Source: Paraliobacillus zengyii
Lineage (GTDB): Bacteria > Bacillota > Bacilli > Bacillales > Amphibacillaceae
Reading direction: 5' to 3'
Length of the DNA stretch: 64,000 nt
Assembly (NCBI RefSeq): GCF_003268595.1
Contig: NZ_CP029797.1
Span: 3,431,501 to 3,495,500, forward strand
Within the stretch, counting starts at the first letter, position 1, and every line of letters starts with the position of its first letter. This document shows positions 17,846 through 26,829 of the stretch, in pieces. Both the position numbers and the translations under genes were made by a program. A model generated the notes under the pieces. The model saw nothing but the letters and a program-made list of their open reading frames with translations, did no database searches and was not told the DNA's origin.

Positions 17846-18286
17846 CTACTGTATTTTTTTCCATTTTGCTTTGCGAATCATTTGATTAATAATTTCCGAA
17901 AAAACTAGACCAATGGCAATAGCACCAGATATTAAAAATGCCTTTGCTGCTAGTTGTATTGCCATATTGTAATCATTCACCACAAAATTTCGCATGGCAT
18001 CATAAGCTAAACCACCAGGTACCAATGGTATTATTCCAGATACTGTAAATATAATGATTGGAGTCTTATAAAACTTTGCACATAATTGACTTAACACAGC
18101 AACTAAGATAGAAGCTGCAACAGTTGCTACGACTGCATCAATACCATTAACTGTACATATTGTATAAACAAACCAACCTAACATACCCACTAACCCACAT
18201 TGTATTAACCTGTTTTTCGGTGCATTAAAAATGACAGAAAAAGCTGCGGCCGCTATAAAACTAGTTACTAACTGCTCAATAATCAT
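17846..18286 (-). CDS. Threonine/serine exporter family, small subunit (YjjB/DUF3815-like)
   Basis: A 146-residue protein with about five membrane segments and the conserved PLVPGGLAYDAMR (87-99). It corresponds to the C-terminal half of one-piece ThrE exporters. Its partner, the N-terminal half, is the next gene upstream (25 bp gap). The two together should form the exporter for Thr/Ser or another small metabolite; YjjPB in E. coli exports succinate, so amino-acid transport is not certain. The ribosome site is GAAGGGA. Confidence 0.85.
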   Translation of the reverse strand: MIIEQLVTSFIAAAAFSVIFNAPKNRLIQCGLVGMLGWFVYTICTVNGIDAVVATVAASILVAVLSQLCAKFYKTPIIIFTVSGIIPLVPGGLAYDAMRNFVVNDYNMAIQLAAKAFLISGAIAIGLVFSEIINQMIRKAKWKKIQ

Positions 18287-18311
18287 AGCGATCCCTTCTT
18301 TCTTTTCATTC

Positions 18312-19052
18312 TTAAACGATTAAGAAGACAACAGCGACACCAGCACCTATTGCAAAGGCCGTTAAAAATGCCTCTGCACTTTTCGATAAACCAGAAACCA
18401 AGTGACCTGCCATTAAATCACGAACCGCATTTGTAATTAATAAACCAGGTACCATTGGCATCACAGATCCAATAATAATTTTGTCTAATTCTATTCCGAA
18501 CTCCATATAGATAAAGAAGTAGGAGAAGAATCCGATTAATAAGGATGCTAAAAACTCCGCAAAAAAGCGAATCTCAACAACACGATGAAAATAAATCATT
18601 GCTGAAAAACCAGTTCCTCCTACAATAAGTGCCGGTATAAAATCAATCCATTGTCCATTAAACATAATCGTAAAGCAACCACTAGCGAGAGCAGCCGCTA
18701 CTATTTGCAGGTAAATTGGATAGGCGTGTGTCTGTTTCTCAATCACTTTTAACGCTGCACCAGCCTCTTCTAAGGAAAGCGCACCATTTGAGATATTTCG
18801 TGAAATACTATTAACTAGTGTAACTTTATTCAAATCTGTTGATCTTTCTACAATACGGACAAAATTTGTCGGTTCTGTTTCACTTATTGAAAACATTATA
18901 CCTGTAGGTGTTACATGACTCTGGGAATTATCGATGCCAAAAGCAACTGCTATCCGCATCATTGTATCTTCTACACGATAGGTTTCGGCACCACCTTGTA
19001 GCATTAATTTCCCCGCCAGCAAACATACCTTTGTTATTTCTTTATTATGCAT
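18312..19052 (-). CDS. Threonine/serine exporter family, large subunit (YjjP/DUF1212-like)
   Basis: A protein of about 246 residues with the family opening LAGKLMLQGGAETYRVEDTM, a soluble N-terminal domain of about 115 residues, then five membrane segments with PMVPGLLITNAVRD. It pairs with the small subunit downstream. Of two in-frame ATGs the inner one is chosen, because TGGAG lies nine bases before it and the outer one has no ribosome site. The split arrangement is common in Bacillaceae. Confidence 0.85.
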   Translation of the reverse strand: MHNKEITKVCLLAGKLMLQGGAETYRVEDTMMRIAVAFGIDNSQSHVTPTGIMFSISETEPTNFVRIVERSTDLNKVTLVNSISRNISNGALSLEEAGAALKVIEKQTHAYPIYLQIVAAALASGCFTIMFNGQWIDFIPALIVGGTGFSAMIYFHRVVEIRFFAEFLASLLIGFFSYFFIYMEFGIELDKIIIGSVMPMVPGLLITNAVRDLMAGHLVSGLSKSAEAFLTAFAIGAGVAVVFLIV

Positions 19053-19085
19053 TTTATCTTCGCTCCACTTTTCATCCATTTATTA

Positions 19086-20237
19086 TTATTCTTTACCATA
19101 AGGTAGGATATGATAAATCGTGATGAGGATTGTTCCTAATAAAGCCATCCAACCCATGTAAAAGTACATTGTATTCCCACCTGCTGACTCGATTAATGTA
19201 CCACCACCAAGTGAACCAACAATACCAGAAAACCCAAAAAACACAGCCATAAAAAATAAGTGTCCTGTCGATTGTAATGCTTGTGGAATGAGTCTTGTTA
19301 CATACTGAAAAGCCGCTAAGTAAAAAACACCAAATGACAAGCCGTGCATAAATTGCAACGCTACTACAAGAACTGGGCTATCGACTATCGCAAATAAAAA
19401 CCAACGAAGTGTATAGAGTAATCCAGCCCCAATAATAAAAATAAGCGGATGGTATTTTCGAAACCAACGAGCAGCAAAAGCAAAAACTAACGCTTCACTA
19501 GCTACTCCAACGAACCAGGAAATACCAATCAAGCTCTCACTTCCACCCAACTGTGCAATGAATATACCAATATAACTATCATTTGCACGGTGTGTAATTG
19601 TAATCAAGAGAACAAGTCCTAAAAAAATAATGAATGGATAATTTTGTATAAGTCTTTTTAAATCCCGAAATTGAATTGGAGGAACTTTCACCCTAACATC
19701 TTTTAATTTGAAACAAACTAAAAGTGCCAATCCGCCCATAAATAAATACGGAGCTAGAAGGTATTTAATTCCGATCACTTCCAGCAATTCTCCAACTAAT
19801 AAAGACGATGTTGCAAACCCAATGGAACCCCATGTTCGAATTGAACCAAATGAAATTCTAAGTGCATCTGCTCGTCTTTGGGAGAGACTATCAGCTAAAG
19901 CCCCAACTGGTGCAGTAAAAAAATAAAAAACGCCCGCTAATACTAATAATAATGGCAGTGTGGTCATTTGAAAGAAAATAGAACTACTTATTAATAGACC
20001 AACTAAACAGATTAATAACATTCGTTTTACGGTTTGATATTTGTCACTCATATAACCCCAAAATGGTTGGGAAAAAATAGAAACGGTCGGACCAACAGCT
20101 AACACCCAACCAATTTGTCTACCATCTAATCCTTTATATTGAAGTAATAAAGGTAAAAAACTAATGATCATTGTATTTGCACCATGAAAGCTAAACAATA
20201 ACATCTTTAATGGTACAAGTGAATCCTCTTTAGCCAT
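19086..20237 (-). CDS. MFS transporter (MFS_1-like, PPP/nucleoside-permease type)
   Basis: A 383-residue carrier with twelve membrane segments. DKYQTVKR after helix 2 and SFGSIRTWGSIGFA in the first half match the phenylpropionic-acid-porter/LacY-like subgroup. The substrate is unknown. A GTG three codons upstream also opens the frame, but the AGGGAG site fits the internal ATG. The stop codon is 33 bp before the ThrE-type gene, so co-transcription with the three downstream transporter genes is possible. Confidence 0.8.
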   Translation of the reverse strand: MAKEDSLVPLKMLLFSFHGANTMIISFLPLLLQYKGLDGRQIGWVLAVGPTVSIFSQPFWGYMSDKYQTVKRMLLICLVGLLISSSIFFQMTTLPLLLVLAGVFYFFTAPVGALADSLSQRRADALRISFGSIRTWGSIGFATSSLLVGELLEVIGIKYLLAPYLFMGGLALLVCFKLKDVRVKVPPIQFRDLKRLIQNYPFIIFLGLVLLITITHRANDSYIGIFIAQLGGSESLIGISWFVGVASEALVFAFAARWFRKYHPLIFIIGAGLLYTLRWFLFAIVDSPVLVVALQFMHGLSFGVFYLAAFQYVTRLIPQALQSTGHLFFMAVFFGFSGIVGSLGGGTLIESAGGNTMYFYMGWMALLGTILITIYHILPYGKE

Positions 20238-20357
20238 AAACCTCACTCCCTATCGAATTAGTTCCCATTTTGGATCTACTACTCTTTATTCTCTACCCTA
20301 GTTTACTATTATACGAGTAAATACTTTAGATGGAAAGGTAAATGAAAACATTAAGAA

Positions 20358-20382
20358 GAAGCCATTCAAATGAATGACTTCT
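20358..20382 (-). terminator. Weak hairpin after the ABC permease
   Basis: A GAAGYCATTC / GAATGRCTTC stem with one mismatch and a 4-nt loop, located 35 bp past the permease stop codon, with a T/C-rich tail on the minus strand. Confidence 0.45.
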
Positions 20383-20417
20383 CACTTCTGGACATTTTTA
20401 AAATTTGCACCTTTTTG

Positions 20418-21245
20418 TTATCCCTCTGATTTTGAAAACTTAAAGGTTGCCAATACAATAAACACAATACTTATTATGGACACTACAATAATTTCTTGTG
20501 AGAACGTTATGACATGGTTAAAGACTGTTAAATCTAAACCCATTGCCTCTCTAAGTGCCGGTTCCATTTTTTCTGGTTCAAGTATAATTTTTTTGAACAT
20601 ATCTACAGAATAGGTTAATGGATTAATTTTAACAATGAAATCCATCCACCCCGGCATCCCACTCAAAGGGAACAATGCACCTGATAAAAAGAGCATGGGG
20701 AAGATTAAAATTTGAACAACCATTTGAAATCCTTGTGATGTCTTTAAAGAACTAGCAATTAATAGGCCAATTGACGAAATTGCAAATGCCACTAAAAACA
20801 TAACCGGTATAAGTTGCAATACCATGGATAAGGTTATAGATACACCAATAAACGGAACAAAAAGCAGCATCATTAGTCCTTGAAATACAGCTACCGTACT
20901 CCCACCAAGCACCTTGCCTATTGCAATCGTAACACGTGACATTGGTGAAACAAGTATTTCACGCATATAGCCGAACTCCTTATCTTGAACAACAGATAAG
21001 GAAGAAAAAATTGCAGTATTAAACACAGTCATCCCGATGATACCAGGAAACATGAATTCAACGAAATCAAAGTCTGCTAGTGGACCAGATGCATTTCCTT
21101 CCAGCATCGATGACAACGCTCCACTCATCCCGCTACCAAATAATATTAAAAACATGAAAGGCATTGCAAATGAACCGATCAATTGTGCTTTATCTCTAAA
21201 GAATTTAATAACATCCCTTTGCCAGATTGCTAAGATACCTTCCAT
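20418..21245 (-). CDS. ABC-2 type drug exporter permease
   Basis: A 275-residue ABC-2 membrane protein with six hydrophobic segments. A cytosolic N-terminus (WQRDVIKFFRDK) precedes the first helix, and the conserved ABC-2 loop with FPLSGMPGWM lies before the last helices. It belongs with the ATPase just upstream (1-bp gap) and the MarR gene. Related DrrAB/YadGH-type systems expel hydrophobic drugs; the substrate is unknown. The ribosome site AGGGGG overlaps the end of the ATPase gene. Confidence 0.85.
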   Translation of the reverse strand: MEGILAIWQRDVIKFFRDKAQLIGSFAMPFMFLILFGSGMSGALSSMLEGNASGPLADFDFVEFMFPGIIGMTVFNTAIFSSLSVVQDKEFGYMREILVSPMSRVTIAIGKVLGGSTVAVFQGLMMLLFVPFIGVSITLSMVLQLIPVMFLVAFAISSIGLLIASSLKTSQGFQMVVQILIFPMLFLSGALFPLSGMPGWMDFIVKINPLTYSVDMFKKIILEPEKMEPALREAMGLDLTVFNHVITFSQEIIVVSIISIVFIVLATFKFSKSEG

Positions 21246-21246
21246 T

Positions 21247-22221
21247 CTAACGTGGCCCCCTCATATTCTTTTTCATTAATTCTTTTTGTGAAACAGATTC
21301 TTCTCTTATTTCTCTGCCAGTTAAATTTAAAAACACATCATTTAATGTTGGACGTCTCAGATTTACTGTAGTAATCGGAATAGAAAAATTTCTAACAAAT
21401 TCTACTAAAAAAGCACTCCCATCTTCGACTTGAAAACTTAATTTCCCTTCACCACTTTCTGTTACGTCAGTTTGATAGGTTTCTGTAATTAACCTTTTAG
21501 CTTTCCCATTATCAGCAGTAGATACTTCGATAATATCCCCACCAACGTTAGTTTTGAGTTGTTCTGGCGTATCAAGTGCTATTAATTGTCCGCCATCCAT
21601 GACTGCCACACGATCACAAATTTCAGCTTCATCCATGTAATGCGTTGTTAAGAAAATGGTAATCCCTTGTTTTTCTTTCAGTTTTAAAATGTATTCCCAA
21701 ATATGATTCCGTGTCTGTGGGTCAAGTCCAACTGTTGGCTCATCAAGAAATAAGACGCGTGGGTAATGCAGTAGCCCTCTAGCAATCTCTAATCGACGTT
21801 TCATTCCACCAGAAAAAGTTTCAACAATATTAGGACGTTTGTCCTCTAAGTCTACAATTTTCAGTACTTCTTTAATACGTTCTTCTCGTAATTTCTTCGG
21901 TACATTATAAAATTTACAATGCAACATTAAATTTTCATTTGCAGTTAATTTTTCATCTAAAGTTGACTCCTGAAAAATGAGGCCAATACTTTCTCGCACC
22001 TTATTTTTTTCCTTTACATTATCAAATCCATTAATTTTTGCTACACCTTCTGACGGCTTAGTAATAGTAGATAGCATATTAATTGTCGTACTTTTACCAG
22101 CACCATTTGGCCCAAGAAAACCAAATATTTCACCTTCAGCTACTTGTAAATCGAGGCCTTTAACTGCTTCAAAATCTTTGTATCGCTTTTTCAATCCTTT
22201 AACTTCAACAATATTACCCAC
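21247..22221 (-). CDS. ABC transporter ATP-binding protein (DrrA family)
   Basis: A 324-residue ATPase. Walker A GPNGAGKST (37-45), signature SGGMKRRLEIARGL (137-150), Walker B VLFLDEPTVGLD (156-167) and the switch His in LTTHYMDEA are all intact. The C-terminal roughly 90 residues are the DrrA-type extension. It powers the adjacent permease. The start is GTG with AAGGGTG eight bases before it, seven bases after the MarR stop codon, so the three genes form one operon under MarR control. Confidence 0.9.
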   Translation of the reverse strand: MGNIVEVKGLKKRYKDFEAVKGLDLQVAEGEIFGFLGPNGAGKSTTINMLSTITKPSEGVAKINGFDNVKEKNKVRESIGLIFQESTLDEKLTANENLMLHCKFYNVPKKLREERIKEVLKIVDLEDKRPNIVETFSGGMKRRLEIARGLLHYPRVLFLDEPTVGLDPQTRNHIWEYILKLKEKQGITIFLTTHYMDEAEICDRVAVMDGGQLIALDTPEQLKTNVGGDIIEVSTADNGKAKRLITETYQTDVTESGEGKLSFQVEDGSAFLVEFVRNFSIPITTVNLRRPTLNDVFLNLTGREIREESVSQKELMKKNMRGPR

Positions 22222-22228
22222 TATTCAA

Positions 22229-22681
22229 TCACCCTTTCTCGTTTGATTCACTCGTCTCCATCAGTTTTTTAAGTATATTAAGACCTGCTAGTATCGTTGC
22301 AAAATCTTCGTCCGTGACATCATCTACTAAATGCGCAAAAAAGCCTGTCATAGCTTTATGATGCTCATCAAATATTTCTGTCATCTGTTCTGTTGCTTTT
22401 ACATATACAACGCGCTTATCAGTTTTGCTTCGATTTCGACTGATATAGTCTCTTTTTTCTAATCTATCTAAAATGCTTGATACCGTGCTATTCGCTAAAC
22501 TCATTCTTTTACTAATTTCGCTGACTTTCAACCGCTTTTCTTCTGCTAGCATAAAGATAATCATCATTTGTGGTGGTGTAATAGGTTGATCTTTAAATAC
22601 CTTACGCAAGCGGTGATTTAAACCTGCATTAATTTCACGAATTAGTGTAGCGATCTCTGTACCATGTTGTTCAGTTACCAT
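22229..22681 (-). CDS. MarR-family transcriptional regulator
   Basis: A 150-residue winged-helix protein. The recognition region SEISKRMSLANSTVSSILDRLEKRDYISR (about 54-82) and the wing with DKRVVYVKAT follow the MarR plan, with long terminal helices for dimerisation. It leads the drug-efflux operon, and an inverted repeat covers the start of its transcript, so autorepression relieved by a ligand is likely (inference). The ribosome site is a weak GAGG. Confidence 0.88.
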   Translation of the reverse strand: MVTEQHGTEIATLIREINAGLNHRLRKVFKDQPITPPQMMIIFMLAEEKRLKVSEISKRMSLANSTVSSILDRLEKRDYISRNRSKTDKRVVYVKATEQMTEIFDEHHKAMTGFFAHLVDDVTDEDFATILAGLNILKKLMETSESNEKG

Positions 22682-22712
22682 CTGTTTACCAGCCTCATTA
22701 AATAAATTAATA

Positions 22713-22747
22713 TTCGTATTCTAATATTTCGCATACGAAGTATTATA
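22713..22747 (-). promoter_or_regulatory. Promoter and MarR-type operator of the efflux operon
   Basis: TATAAT (22742-22747, minus strand) is followed at once by the inverted repeat ATACGAA / TTCGTAT (22713-22719 and 22733-22739, 13-bp spacer). The position is suited to repression by the MarR protein. Confidence 0.55.
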
Positions 22748-22789
22748 ACATAAATAAATGTAAAACGTACGATAATCCTATATATATTT

Positions 22790-22836
22790 ATAGACAAAAA
22801 CTAGCGTATCAAATGAAATTGACGAGACCCTTGTAG
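22790..22836 (-). repeat. Structured intergenic repeat, fragment (copy 5)
   Basis: Only the 3' arm is left: AGACAAAAACTAGCG followed by TATCAAATGAAATTGACGAG, which matches the arm of copy 9 (54.4 kb) and the flank of copy 4. The rest is missing or unrecognisable, so this is a solo, decayed remnant. Confidence 0.6.
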
Positions 22837-22885
22837 GAAAAACGCGAGCTGAATTTCCAACGGTTTGAACTTCTAGCAAATAAAA

Positions 22886-22913
22886 AACAGGATTAGCATT
22901 TGCCGGTCCTGTT
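22886..22913 (-). terminator. Terminator after the CAP lipoprotein gene
   Basis: AACAGGA / TCCTGTT stem followed on the minus strand by TTTTTT, a few bases past the stop codon. Confidence 0.8.
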
Positions 22914-22921
22914 AAAAATCT

Positions 22922-23614
22922 TTATTTACCTATAAATAACTGTGTCCAATACGATCCGTTTTCTGCGTATCCTACTCCAATATGGGTAACCTTTTCATTT
23001 AATATATTCTTACGATGGCCAGGACTATTCATCCAACCTGTAACAACTTCCTCTGGTGACTTCTGACCTGAAGCAATATTTTCAGCAGCTGTTGTATAAT
23101 CGACTTCAAATTGTTGCAACATTTCAAATGGCGAACCATAAGTTGGTGAAGTATGTGAAAAATAATTATTTGTTGCCATATCTTCTGATTTCTTTTGAGC
23201 CACATTTTCCACTGCATTATCAATTTCTAATTTTGCTAATCCATTTTTTTCACGTTCTTTGTTCGTTAAATTAGTCACTTCTGTTTGAAATTGGCTAGAG
23301 GATTGATTGGTTGCTTCATCTTGTTCCGTTTCTTCCGGAGTAGTTCGTATTCCTTCGTCTGTTGCCTGTTCTGGTTCTGTTGTAAAGATATTTTGCTCTT
23401 TTCCTGGAATAGGAAACTTAGGTGTACGTGTAGAGTGACGATCACTATCTCTAGACGTTTCATCTCCGCCACCAAAGCTGATTTGATCTGTTGTCATATC
23501 CGTATTTTCTGCTGGATTGCGCTCAATCTGTTCTGCCTGTTGATTTCCACAACCAGCCAAAATCACAAAACAAATTAATGTACTACCTATCATATAATTT
23601 AGCTTGTTTTTCAC
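22922..23614 (-). CDS. CAP-domain (SCP/PR-1) lipoprotein, YkwD-like
   Basis: About 230 residues. The signal peptide ends in the lipobox LAGC, so it should be a membrane-anchored lipoprotein on the outer face. A low-complexity Thr/Glu/Gln-rich linker (about 30-110) leads to a CAP domain with FSHTSP, AENIASG and GWMNSPGHRKNIL, the conserved His/Glu cleft residues. Family function in bacilli is poorly known; related proteins are made in sporulation or stress. AGGAGG sits too close to the first ATG, so the GTG two codons later is the better start. Confidence 0.82.
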   Translation of the reverse strand: MKNKLNYMIGSTLICFVILAGCGNQQAEQIERNPAENTDMTTDQISFGGGDETSRDSDRHSTRTPKFPIPGKEQNIFTTEPEQATDEGIRTTPEETEQDEATNQSSSQFQTEVTNLTNKEREKNGLAKLEIDNAVENVAQKKSEDMATNNYFSHTSPTYGSPFEMLQQFEVDYTTAAENIASGQKSPEEVVTGWMNSPGHRKNILNEKVTHIGVGYAENGSYWTQLFIGK

Positions 23615-23675
23615 TTTCATCCCTCCTGGTCATACTATTTGCTGAATATCACCTTCTTATTCAGTCAAAAGTACT

Positions 23676-24425
23676 TTAACCAAGATGATGTAAAAATAAC
23701 GCTAGAAACATACCTAGAGTTGTAATAAATCCAACAATTGGTCCTCCTTCTTTATAAGCTTCTGGCATCATTGTCGAAGCTACCATTGCAATTATCGCTC
23801 CTCCAGCGAAAGCACTCGTGATCGCTTTAACACTATCTGAAGCAGCTAAAAGCAAGACCCCTGCACCAGAACTAATAGCAGAAAACCCAACAACGAAAAG
23901 CCAGAGAATGAAAATTCTCTTTTTACTATACCCACTTTTCTGCAGGCTTACTGTACTTGATAATCCCTCTGGAATGTTACTTATAAAAATCGAAACAACT
24001 AATGCGGCACTAACCTTATCCCCATTTGCAATACTCATGCCAATCATTGCTGATTCTGGTAATGTATCCATAATTGTACCAATGAACATACCCAAACCCG
24101 AACTTGATTGATCTGTACCGAATGCTTCCGGCTGTTGATCCGGTTTTGTTTCTTTGCGTCTTTGACCACCGCGATGGGAAACTAAGATGTCTAGTATTGT
24201 AAAGATAAGTGCACCACCCAAGAAGCCAATTGCTATTTCGGTAAAGCCACTTATTTCAAGTGCGTCTTCTAATAATTCATAGCTTGTTGCTCCAATAAGT
24301 GCTCCTGTCCCAAGAGCCATAATAAATCCAATCAATCGCCTTGGAATAGAAAAATATAATGACATACAAGCACCTAGTAAAGTAGCAGAAGCGGCAAGAG
24401 TTCCCCAAAATACTGCGTTGCCCAT
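23676..24425 (-). CDS. ZIP-family divalent metal transporter
   Basis: A 249-residue protein with eight membrane segments and a cytosolic loop (RRKETKPDQQPEAFGTDQ) between helices 3 and 4. The metal-site motifs of ZIP proteins are present: DTLPESAMIG in helix 4 and SNIPEGLSST in helix 5. It probably imports zinc, iron or manganese. The loop is not His-rich as in many zinc ZIPs, so the metal is open. Single gene with a GAGGTGATT ribosome site and no visible metal-regulated operator. Confidence 0.85.
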   Translation of the reverse strand: MGNAVFWGTLAASATLLGACMSLYFSIPRRLIGFIMALGTGALIGATSYELLEDALEISGFTEIAIGFLGGALIFTILDILVSHRGGQRRKETKPDQQPEAFGTDQSSSGLGMFIGTIMDTLPESAMIGMSIANGDKVSAALVVSIFISNIPEGLSSTVSLQKSGYSKKRIFILWLFVVGFSAISSGAGVLLLAASDSVKAITSAFAGGAIIAMVASTMMPEAYKEGGPIVGFITTLGMFLALFLHHLG

Positions 24426-24449
24426 TTAATCACCTCTATAGATAAAGAA

Positions 24450-24477
24450 AAACTTCGCAATAAACAATGCGAAGTTT
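24450..24477 (-). terminator. Terminator
   Basis: AAACTTCGCA / TGCGAAGTTT stem, 8-nt loop, with TTTTTCTTT following on the minus strand. It ends the zinc-ribbon (and perhaps Lrp) transcript. Confidence 0.8.
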
Positions 24478-24551
24478 GATTCATTCTTTTCTATAATTAA
24501 TTTGCACAATCGGAGCAAAACTATTCTTAGGTCTCCACTTCATAATTTTAC

Positions 24552-24710
24552 TTATGGCTTACGAAGTGCTCTTCTTTCTGCATAAGGAACACATTTATAA
24601 CAAACTTGTACCTTTTTACCTTGGTCATCAAGATATGTTTGAGGTTGGGACGCTTTTTGACCACAAATATAACAACGTTTTGGTGCAAATAGACCTTTTA
24701 ACCAATTCAC
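24552..24710 (-). CDS. Small zinc-ribbon-like protein, 52 residues
   Basis: A very short protein with two CxxC pairs (CYICG and CYKCV) 21 residues apart, likely binding one zinc, and a basic C-terminus (AERRALRKP). The frame is open 17 codons further upstream, but AAGGGGG is correctly placed only for this GTG. Resembling sequences are common in Bacillaceae as uncharacterised proteins. It follows the Lrp gene on the same strand (74 bp), and a terminator lies downstream. No function can be assigned. Confidence 0.6.
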   Translation of the reverse strand: MNWLKGLFAPKRCYICGQKASQPQTYLDDQGKKVQVCYKCVPYAERRALRKP

Positions 24711-24784
24711 ATCAAAAACCCCCTTTTTATGATTATAAAATAAAAGAAACAATAAATTCAAAGAAAAAGGTTACCTTTCTTCTA

Positions 24785-25219
24785 CTATTGTGGCGAAACC
24801 TTTCGGTAAGAAACTGGAGAAGCCAAAACGGTTGACGTGTTAATCGTTCCGTAGGGCATTAAACTATCTATTAGTAAGCGCATCCGTTCCATATTAGAAA
24901 CTGCAGCCTTTAAAAAGTAACTGACATCTCCTGTTACACGATGACATTCAATAATATCATGTTTTTGTTGAACGAGAGATTCAAATTCACTTGGAGAAAC
25001 TTTTAACGCACTAACCTGAATAATCAGTAATATTTCTCTTCCTACTCCAGGCAAAGAAACTCTCGCACTAAATCCTTCTATTATATCTTTCTCCTGCAAA
25101 CGATGTAATCTTTCTGTCACACTTGGTCGACTTAATGCCAATTTTTTTGATAAATCACTAATCGATAACCTTCCATCTTCCTGTAAAAAATCTAATATTT
25201 GTAGATCAAGCTTATCCAT
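24785..25219 (-). CDS. Lrp/AsnC-family transcriptional regulator
   Basis: A 144-residue regulator: an N-terminal HTH (LDLQILDFLQEDGRLSIS and RPSVTERLHRLQEKDII) and a C-terminal RAM ligand domain with HRVTGDVSYFLK. The internal ATG is chosen because AAGGGGTG is right for it. It is divergent from the YitT gene (158 bp apart), which suggests it controls that gene and itself. The ligand is probably an amino acid, unidentified. Confidence 0.85.
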   Translation of the reverse strand: MDKLDLQILDFLQEDGRLSISDLSKKLALSRPSVTERLHRLQEKDIIEGFSARVSLPGVGREILLIIQVSALKVSPSEFESLVQQKHDIIECHRVTGDVSYFLKAAVSNMERMRLLIDSLMPYGTINTSTVLASPVSYRKVSPQ

Positions 25220-25377
25220 TAGCACCACCCCTTAACAAAATGCATATTATACAAGCAATATAACTACTAATTCATATTATATTTATAATTTTATCTTCAT
25301 TTTTGTATATTTATTTCTTTAATATTATTCTAACATAAAATATAGAAGGTATTTATTATTAACGAAGGGGTTAAAAT

Positions 25378-26007
25378 ATGAAAAGAATAATGAACATTAT
25401 TTTTGGTATTATTATTGTTAGTGTTGGTGTACTCACACTGAAGCATGCAACTATTATTACAGGTGGCACTGCAGGATTAGCCTTAAATCTCTCTTATCTC
25501 ATATTACATCCATTCTCTTTAATCTTCTTTTTAGTAAATATTCCATTTTATCTCTTTTCCTTTATTCGAATGGGGTGGCGATTCACTCTGACTACCATTC
25601 TCTCCGTGAGTTTCCTCTCCATCTTAACAAGTTTCGATCTACTATTGCCAACGATTACGTTACCTATTTGGTTTGGAGCAGTACTTGGAGGAACTTTTAT
25701 AGGTTTAGGTTTATCTCTTTTATTTGCTAACGGATCGTCTCTAGGAGGCGCAAATATTTTAGCACTATTTTTACACAAGCGTTATAACTTTAATCCAGGT
25801 ACAACTAATTTTTTATTTGATCTTATTGTCGTAATGACCGGTATATATACAGTTGGTTTCATTCGAGTGCTTGCATCAATCATTTCGATTGCAATGACTT
25901 CTTTTATTATTAGCTACTTCAAAAGTAGAATTGCTGAAAAAAATGCAAATATGATAAAGGTCAAAAAGACTGTTAAACTACAAACACAGAAAATACCTAC
26001 ACATTAA
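25378..26007 (+). CDS. YitT-family membrane protein (without DUF2179)
   Basis: A 209-residue membrane protein with about six hydrophobic segments. Family signatures are TGGTAGLALNLSYL near the N-terminus and NGSSLGGANILALFL in the middle. Most YitT proteins end in a DUF2179 domain; this one stops in a short basic tail, as do shorter members. Function of the family is unknown. The divergent Lrp-type regulator suggests transport of an amino acid or related metabolite (inference). A hairpin overlaps the stop codon. Confidence 0.82.
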   Translation: MKRIMNIIFGIIIVSVGVLTLKHATIITGGTAGLALNLSYLILHPFSLIFFLVNIPFYLFSFIRMGWRFTLTTILSVSFLSILTSFDLLLPTITLPIWFGAVLGGTFIGLGLSLLFANGSSLGGANILALFLHKRYNFNPGTTNFLFDLIVVMTGIYTVGFIRVLASIISIAMTSFIISYFKSRIAEKNANMIKVKKTVKLQTQKIPTH

Positions 26008-26023
26008 TAGGTATTTTCTGTGT
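25984..26023 (+). terminator. Terminator of the YitT gene
   Basis: A perfect 16-bp stem, ACACAGAAAATACCTA with its complement, 8-nt loop containing part of the stop codon, then a T tract. Confidence 0.9.
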
Positions 26024-26223
26024 TTTTTATATAGTAATACTTGATACCATGGCATTTTTCGCTCTTGCCCTTCGATATATTCAGAGCATTAACGTTCCTA
26101 ATCTTAAAACGGCAGTCTTACGGACGGTCTCACCGAAATAAAGTAATTTACTTATTTTGCTTCTTTGACTATAATTTAATGGTATGATTTTACTATAGGA
26201 TAGTGAAGGGATGACTTTATAAG

Positions 26224-26829
26224 TTGAAGAAGAACACGATAATTACACTTGCGATCATATTTATATTAGCTATTGTTGGAATTGTGATACTAAATCAAAT
26301 CCGAACACCTAAATTAGCAATTGAGGAGTTAGAACGAATTAACTATCAAGATACCTTCTCACAAGAAACTGATGATTATCTTGTGTATTTTTGGCAAAAT
26401 AGTTGTGTTTATTGTGAAGAGGTAGAACCCGAAGTAATAGACTTTATCCAAAATAAAGAAACCGCTTTACTTCTTGTTGATATGCAAGATGCAAATAACC
26501 AGAGCTCTTGGTATGATTGGGAAAGTCACCATGAAGAATATGATATTAAAATCGGGGAAGTAAAAGAAAATGGGGAAGAGCAACTTAGTGAAGATGTTTT
26601 GCTTGAAGACTATACAGAAGATACAGATATTCTCTGGGAAATCAAGGTGAATGAAGATGATGAAATTATTATCACACACAACACCCCATACGCTAGCACA
26701 GAACCTGCGACAGCCGATGATATCGAGATTACTGGTACACCAACAATGATTCAAGTTAAAAATGGAGAATTTGTTGCCTATGCAAATGGATTGGAAGAAG
26801 TAAGAGCTCTATTAGAAGCAAACAAATAA
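26224..26829 (+). CDS. Membrane-anchored thioredoxin-like protein
   Basis: A 201-residue protein. One N-terminal membrane segment (about 5-24) holds a thioredoxin-fold domain outside the cell. The redox motif is CVYC (in QNSCVYCEEVEPE) and the cis-proline loop is GTPTMI. An acidic insert of about 70 residues (EEQLSEDVLLEDYTED region) separates the two halves. It likely reduces or isomerises disulfides or holds copper in envelope proteins. The start is TTG; the best ribosome site AAGGG is 13 bases away with a three-codon ATG frame in between. No partner gene is adjacent. Confidence 0.75.
   Translation: MKKNTIITLAIIFILAIVGIVILNQIRTPKLAIEELERINYQDTFSQETDDYLVYFWQNSCVYCEEVEPEVIDFIQNKETALLLVDMQDANNQSSWYDWESHHEEYDIKIGEVKENGEEQLSEDVLLEDYTEDTDILWEIKVNEDDEIIITHNTPYASTEPATADDIEITGTPTMIQVKNGEFVAYANGLEEVRALLEANK

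Noticed and set aside
23029..23578. Several plus- and minus-strand frames over the CAP lipoprotein gene
   Set aside because: Shadows of a gene with a clear lipobox and CAP motifs.
24481..24543. 20-codon minus-strand peptide frame after the zinc-ribbon gene
   Set aside because: It begins with an ATG but has no ribosome site, and nothing supports its translation.
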